DNA of 8,267 nucleotides from contig DPAW01000307.1 in the NCBI GenBank assembly GCA_003517285.1, positions 1,413 through 9,679 of the forward strand, read 5' to 3'. Below are positions 4,734 through 8,267 of this stretch, in pieces. This stretch comes from Verrucomicrobiales bacterium. GTDB taxonomy: Bacteria; Verrucomicrobiota; Verrucomicrobiia; Limisphaerales; UBA1100. Under the pieces are notes generated by a model. It was not told the origin of the DNA, searched no databases, and saw only the letters and a list, made by a program, of their open reading frames with translations. Numbering within the stretch: position 1 is the stretch's first letter; each line of letters begins with the position of its first letter. The position numbers and the translations under genes are program-made.

Positions 4734-5867
4734 ATGAAAAACATCCTCTGCACACTCATACTATTGGCTGCCATAAGCGCGCAGGCGGCGGACAAGAAAC
4801 CGGTCAAGGTCTTCATCCTCGCCGGTCAATCGAACATGGAAGGCAAGGGCAAGGTGGATCCGTTATTGAACCATCAGATCCACGCGCCCGAGACCAAGGA
4901 ATTTTTTGCGCACTTTCATAAGAATGGAAAATATATCGAGCGCGAGGATGTGTGGATCAATTTTCTGAACCGGCGCGGCCGACTGACAGTGGGCTTTGGC
5001 TCGCCCGGACGTATCGGACCGGAGCTGGAGTTCGGCCATGTGGTGGGCGATCACTACGAGGAGCCGGTGTTGATCATCAAAACCGCCTGGGGCGGCAAGA
5101 GCATTGGGCGCGATTTCCGACCGCCCAGCTCGGGGTTGCCCCCCAAAGAGGAGCTGGATGAAGCGGTCAACAATATGGTGAACCGCGACTACAACAACCT
5201 CGTGCGCGACGCCATGAACAAGGCCAAGAAGGAAAATCCGAAGGTCACGCGCAAGGACATCGAAGCGCAGCTTAAGGTGACCAAGGAAATGATCCTAAAG
5301 GAAAAAAGCGAAGAATTCCGCAAACAGGTGATCGACAGTCAGGGCCATTTTTATCGGCTAATGATGGAGGAGATCGCCGTGAATCTGAAGGAACTGAAGC
5401 AGCGCTTCCCGGATTACGACGGACGCGGCTACGAGCTGGCCGGCTTCGTGTGGTTCCAGGGTTGGAACGATATGTACGGCCCCTTCCCGCCGCAGTACGC
5501 GAAGAACATGGAAAACCTCATTCGCGATGTGCGCAAAGACCTGAAGGCGCCTAACCTCCCGGTCGTCATCGGCCTCATGGGCCAGAACGGGTTTAAAGAA
5601 GCGCAGGGCAATATGGCGATCGTCAAGGCCGCACAGGCTTCCATGAACGACGTCGCCGATTTCAAAGGCAACGTGAAAGCCATCCCCACGGACATCTACT
5701 GGGACAAGGCGGCCAACGAAGCCTTTCCGAATTGGCGGAAAAACTTTGAGCAATGGCAAAAGCTCGGATCGGATTTCCCCTATCACTACCTCGGCAGCAC
5801 CATCACCTTCACCCGCATCGGCCGGGCGTTTGGCAAAACGATGATTGAGCTGCGCAAAGGGAAATAA
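4734..5867 (+). CDS. Secreted SASA-domain esterase (sialate O-acetylesterase-like)
   Basis: This is a 377-residue protein from ATG 4734, 10 bases after the DUF1501 stop; an upstream TTG at 4725 is less likely. A classic Sec signal peptide covers residues 1-19 (KNILCTLILLAAISAQAA). The SGNH-hydrolase/SASA domain (Pfam PF03629) follows: FILAGQSNMEG with nucleophile Ser33, IGPELEFG (94-101), AWGGKS (118-123), GFVWFQGWND (237-246) and a likely catalytic His351 in YHYLGS near the end. Such enzymes remove acetyl esters from sugars; the real substrate is probably an acetylated polysaccharide rather than sialic acid. A long, highly charged helical insertion lies between residues about 140 and 220. 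It is translationally coupled to the next gene through a TAATG overlap. Confidence 0.9.
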   Translation: MKNILCTLILLAAISAQAADKKPVKVFILAGQSNMEGKGKVDPLLNHQIHAPETKEFFAHFHKNGKYIEREDVWINFLNRRGRLTVGFGSPGRIGPELEFGHVVGDHYEEPVLIIKTAWGGKSIGRDFRPPSSGLPPKEELDEAVNNMVNRDYNNLVRDAMNKAKKENPKVTRKDIEAQLKVTKEMILKEKSEEFRKQVIDSQGHFYRLMMEEIAVNLKELKQRFPDYDGRGYELAGFVWFQGWNDMYGPFPPQYAKNMENLIRDVRKDLKAPNLPVVIGLMGQNGFKEAQGNMAIVKAAQASMNDVADFKGNVKAIPTDIYWDKAANEAFPNWRKNFEQWQKLGSDFPYHYLGSTITFTRIGRAFGKTMIELRKGK

Positions 5868-6859
5868 TGCCGGCGGCCAAACGCAAACCTCTGGTGGCGG
5901 TGCTCGATTGGAAAACCGCGCCCGCCAGCAACAGCGGCGTGGATCTCGAGGCCAAGGTGCTCGGCCAGAGCGTGCGCACGAAGTATTACCTAATCGATAC
6001 TGAAGCGGATTTTACACCGGAAATACTGGGTGCCGACGCGCTGATTGTCTGGCAGAACACGCTGATCACCGAACACACGCTGGACCGACTGAAACGTTGC
6101 CGGGCCCTGATCCGCAATGGCGTGGGGTTTGATTCCGTCGACATCGCCGCCGCGGCGGCGCGAGAGATTCCCGTTTGCAATGTGCCGGATTATGGAACGG
6201 AGGAGGTGGCGGATCATGCCATCGCGTTGACGCTGGCGCTCACGCGGCAGCTCTTTCCGCTGAATGCCGAGGCCAAGCGGCCCGGGTGGAGGCTGGTGGC
6301 CAAGGACCAGCTGCGCCGCACCAGCACGCTGACATTTGGCGTGATTGGGCTTGGCCGCATCGGCACCGCGGCGGCATTGCGCGCCAAGGCGCTGGGCTTT
6401 CGTGTGATGTTTTACGACCCGTACCTGCCCAGCGGCGTCCATAAGGCGGTCGACATCGAGCGCGTGGATTCGTTGGCCAAACTGCTGAAACAATCCGACG
6501 TGGTGTCCATTCACTGTCCGCTCAATGACCAGACGCATCATTTAATTGCGGAACCGGAGCTGACCCACATGAAATCCACCGCCTATCTCGTGAACACCGC
6601 GCGCGGCGGCATCGTGAAAAAGAGGGCGGTGCTGGCGGCGTTAAAACAGGGCGTCATCGCCGGCGCGGGGCTGGATGTAATTGAGGACGAACCGCTCAAG
6701 ACCAAGGCCGAGGCCCGCACGCCGAATCTCATTGCCACCTGTCACGCGGCATTTTGCAGTCGCGAAGGGATGATCGAGATGCGCACCACCTCCGCCCGCA
6801 TCGCCAAGCAGGCGATCCGAGGCAAGCGCCTGGATAATGTAGTGAACGGCGTGAGCTGA
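5867..6859 (+). CDS. NAD-dependent D-2-hydroxyacid dehydrogenase (C-terminal-binding-protein-like)
   Basis: This 330-residue protein has the complete architecture of the D-isomer-specific 2-hydroxyacid dehydrogenases. The nucleotide-binding motif is GLGRIG (161-166), with Asp184 in YDPYLP at the end of beta-2, which favours NAD over NADP. The catalytic residues are Arg246 (NTARGG), Glu275 (DVIEDEP) and His293 (ATCHAAF). NGVGFDSVDIAAAAAREIPV and the PDYGTEEVADHAIAL segment are typical of the CtBP-like/phosphoglycerate dehydrogenase branch. It reversibly reduces a 2-keto acid to a D-2-hydroxy acid in the cytoplasm; the natural substrate cannot be told from sequence. Its ATG overlaps the esterase stop by one base, so it is co-translated with a polysaccharide-processing gene and may act on sugar-derived keto or hydroxy acids. 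It ends 4 bases before the stop of the convergent sulfatase gene. Confidence 0.93.
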   Translation: MPAAKRKPLVAVLDWKTAPASNSGVDLEAKVLGQSVRTKYYLIDTEADFTPEILGADALIVWQNTLITEHTLDRLKRCRALIRNGVGFDSVDIAAAAAREIPVCNVPDYGTEEVADHAIALTLALTRQLFPLNAEAKRPGWRLVAKDQLRRTSTLTFGVIGLGRIGTAAALRAKALGFRVMFYDPYLPSGVHKAVDIERVDSLAKLLKQSDVVSIHCPLNDQTHHLIAEPELTHMKSTAYLVNTARGGIVKKRAVLAALKQGVIAGAGLDVIEDEPLKTKAEARTPNLIATCHAAFCSREGMIEMRTTSARIAKQAIRGKRLDNVVNGVS

Positions 6860-6863
6860 CCGC

Positions 6864-8267
6864 TTATTTTTGCGCCGTACCCGGCCGGACCTTGTCTTTC
6901 CACTCCTTGGGCATCTCGCTCAGGTCGCTTTCGTCGCCGTAGTGTTTCTGGAGGGCGTAGAGTTGTTTCTTGAGATCGGCGGTGAGCTTGGCCTGGCCGG
7001 GTTGACCATACAGATTGGTCAGCTCATCGGGATCCTTCTGCAGATCGTACATTTCCCACTCGTTCCCGAAGCGGTAGAAGTGCATCAGCTTGAAGCGCTC
7101 GGTACGGATGCCGTAATGGCGGGGCACCATGTGGAAGCTGGGGTACTCATAGTAATGATAGTAAATGCTAGCGCGCCAGTCATTGGGGCTTTGCCCCTTA
7201 AGCAACGGCACGAGAGAACGGCCCTGCATATCGCTGGGAATCTTGGCACCGGCGATCTCCAAGAAAGTCTCGGCATAGTCGATGTTCTGGATGAGATGAT
7301 GATCGCGTGAGCCCGGCTTGGTGACGCCCGGCCAGCTGACAATGAAGGGCATCTTCAGCGATTCCTCGTACATCCAGCGTTTGTCGTACCAGCCGTGGTC
7401 GCCGATGTAAAAGCCCTGATCAGAGCTGTAGATGACGACGGTGTTGTCGTCGAGATCCAGTTCCTGAAGCGTGGCGCGCAGGCGGCCGACGCTTTCGTCC
7501 ACGCCCTTCACGCAGCGTAGATAATTTTTCGCGTAGCGCTGGAATTTCCAGCGAACAAGATCCTTGCCCTTGAGTTGGGCCTTGTGGAAAGCCTCATCAC
7601 GCGGACCATAATGAGCACGCCACGCTTTCATTTGCGCCTCGGTCATCCGAGTCATATTGCCACGAGCGGAGCGGTCTTGCCGCTTTTGAATCGGCGTACC
7701 GGCAAAGTCGGCAGTGAGATCCACAAACAGGTCGTAGTTCGGGTCCATGTGCCGATCAATTTCCATCTCCTGATGCCGTGCGCCGGGGGCGTTGTCCTTA
7801 TAGTTGTCAAAAAGCGTGGCGGGCTCGGGGATGTCAATATCGTTATAGAGCTTCAGATGGCGCAACGCCGGCATCCAAGCGCGGTGCGGTGCCTTGTGCT
7901 GCACCATGAGCATGAAGGGCTTGTCATCAGACCGCTTCTTCTTCAGCCAATCCACCGCGAGATCTGTCACCACATCCGTCGCGTGGCCGTCGATGCGCAC
8001 CTTGCCCTCGGGGGTAAAGAAATCCGGATTGTAGTATAGCCCCTGCCCCGGCAGTACCTTCCAGTCATCAAACCCCTGCGGATTACCCTTGAGATGGCTC
8101 TTACCGTAAATGGCCGTTTGATAGCCCGCTTTCTGGAGCAGCTTCGGGAAAATTTGCTGGTTCCAGTTAAAGGTGTTGCCGTTATTCATGAACCCATTCT
8201 TGTGGCTGTGCTTGCCGCTCATGATCACCGCCCGGCTCGGCCCGCAAATGGAGTTGGAACAAAAACT
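6864..8267 (-). CDS. Type I sulfatase, N-terminus outside window
   Basis: The frame is open through the right edge, so the ATG/GTG codons near 8228 are internal; 467 residues are visible. The edge-proximal sequence NSICGPSRAVIMSGK holds the sulfatase signature C-x-P-S-R with the formylglycine Cys at codon 8244-8246, so it would be a formylglycine enzyme needing a maturase elsewhere. Further motifs are GYQTAIYGKSHLKG (Trp of the usual GKWHL replaced by Ser), LPGQGLYYNPDF, QHKAPHRAWMPA, and SSDQGFYIGDHGWYDKRWMY with metal/sulfate-site Asp, Gln and Lys. The C-terminal subdomain (RTERFKLMHFYRFG, WEMYDLQKDPDEL) is of the DUF4976 type. The pattern resembles N-acetylglucosamine-6-sulfatase-like enzymes (family S1), which cut sulfate from polysaccharides. 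An upstream signal peptide cannot be seen. It is convergent with the DUF1501 operon with only 4 bases between stops and no visible terminator. Confidence 0.95.
   Translation of the reverse strand, partial: SFCSNSICGPSRAVIMSGKHSHKNGFMNNGNTFNWNQQIFPKLLQKAGYQTAIYGKSHLKGNPQGFDDWKVLPGQGLYYNPDFFTPEGKVRIDGHATDVVTDLAVDWLKKKRSDDKPFMLMVQHKAPHRAWMPALRHLKLYNDIDIPEPATLFDNYKDNAPGARHQEMEIDRHMDPNYDLFVDLTADFAGTPIQKRQDRSARGNMTRMTEAQMKAWRAHYGPRDEAFHKAQLKGKDLVRWKFQRYAKNYLRCVKGVDESVGRLRATLQELDLDDNTVVIYSSDQGFYIGDHGWYDKRWMYEESLKMPFIVSWPGVTKPGSRDHHLIQNIDYAETFLEIAGAKIPSDMQGRSLVPLLKGQSPNDWRASIYYHYYEYPSFHMVPRHYGIRTERFKLMHFYRFGNEWEMYDLQKDPDELTNLYGQPGQAKLTADLKKQLYALQKHYGDESDLSEMPKEWKDKVRPGTAQK

Overview
The window looks like accessory chromosome of a polysaccharide-degrading bacterium of the PVC group, most likely Verrucomicrobiota, with Planctomycetota or Lentisphaerota as alternatives. 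This rests on gene content: a PSD1-type (DUF1553) protein, a DUF1501 protein, a type I sulfatase and a secreted SASA-domain esterase sit together, a combination typical of that group. The taxonomic call is an inference.

Layout. (1) Positions 2-1168 hold the C-terminal part of a DUF1553 (PSD1) protein. (2) Positions about 950-3300 form a lower-GC interval of small genes and gene remnants: a probable tyrosine-recombinase fragment, a zinc-ribbon membrane protein on the minus strand, a tiny phage-like ORF, a two-helix membrane microprotein split by a -1 frame change at a canonical slippery site, a CPXCG zinc-ribbon protein, an acidic Cys-containing lipoprotein, and an FmdB-like small protein ending in paired cysteines. 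(3) Positions 3230-6859 are a tight plus-strand operon: DUF1501 protein, secreted SASA esterase, D-2-hydroxyacid dehydrogenase. (4) Positions 6864-8267 hold a minus-strand type I sulfatase, convergent with the operon and cut by the window end just upstream of its formylglycine motif.

How the genes fit together. In this group a PSD1 (DUF1549/DUF1553) gene is usually followed directly by a DUF1501 gene. Here the pair is separated by about 2 kb of foreign-looking small genes, and the change in base composition falls inside the 3' end of the PSD1 gene and at the 5' end of the DUF1501 gene. A recombinase fragment and a phage-like scrap suggest a decayed integrated element. The flanking esterase, dehydrogenase and sulfatase would act on acetylated and sulfated polysaccharide and on the sugar acids released from it; this is inferred from families and context.

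The best candidates for something undescribed are the small membrane gene at 2054-2211, which carries a T_TTT_TTA heptamer, a 6-nt spacer and a stem-loop exactly where a programmed -1 frameshift would need them, and the cluster of four small proteins with paired cysteines.
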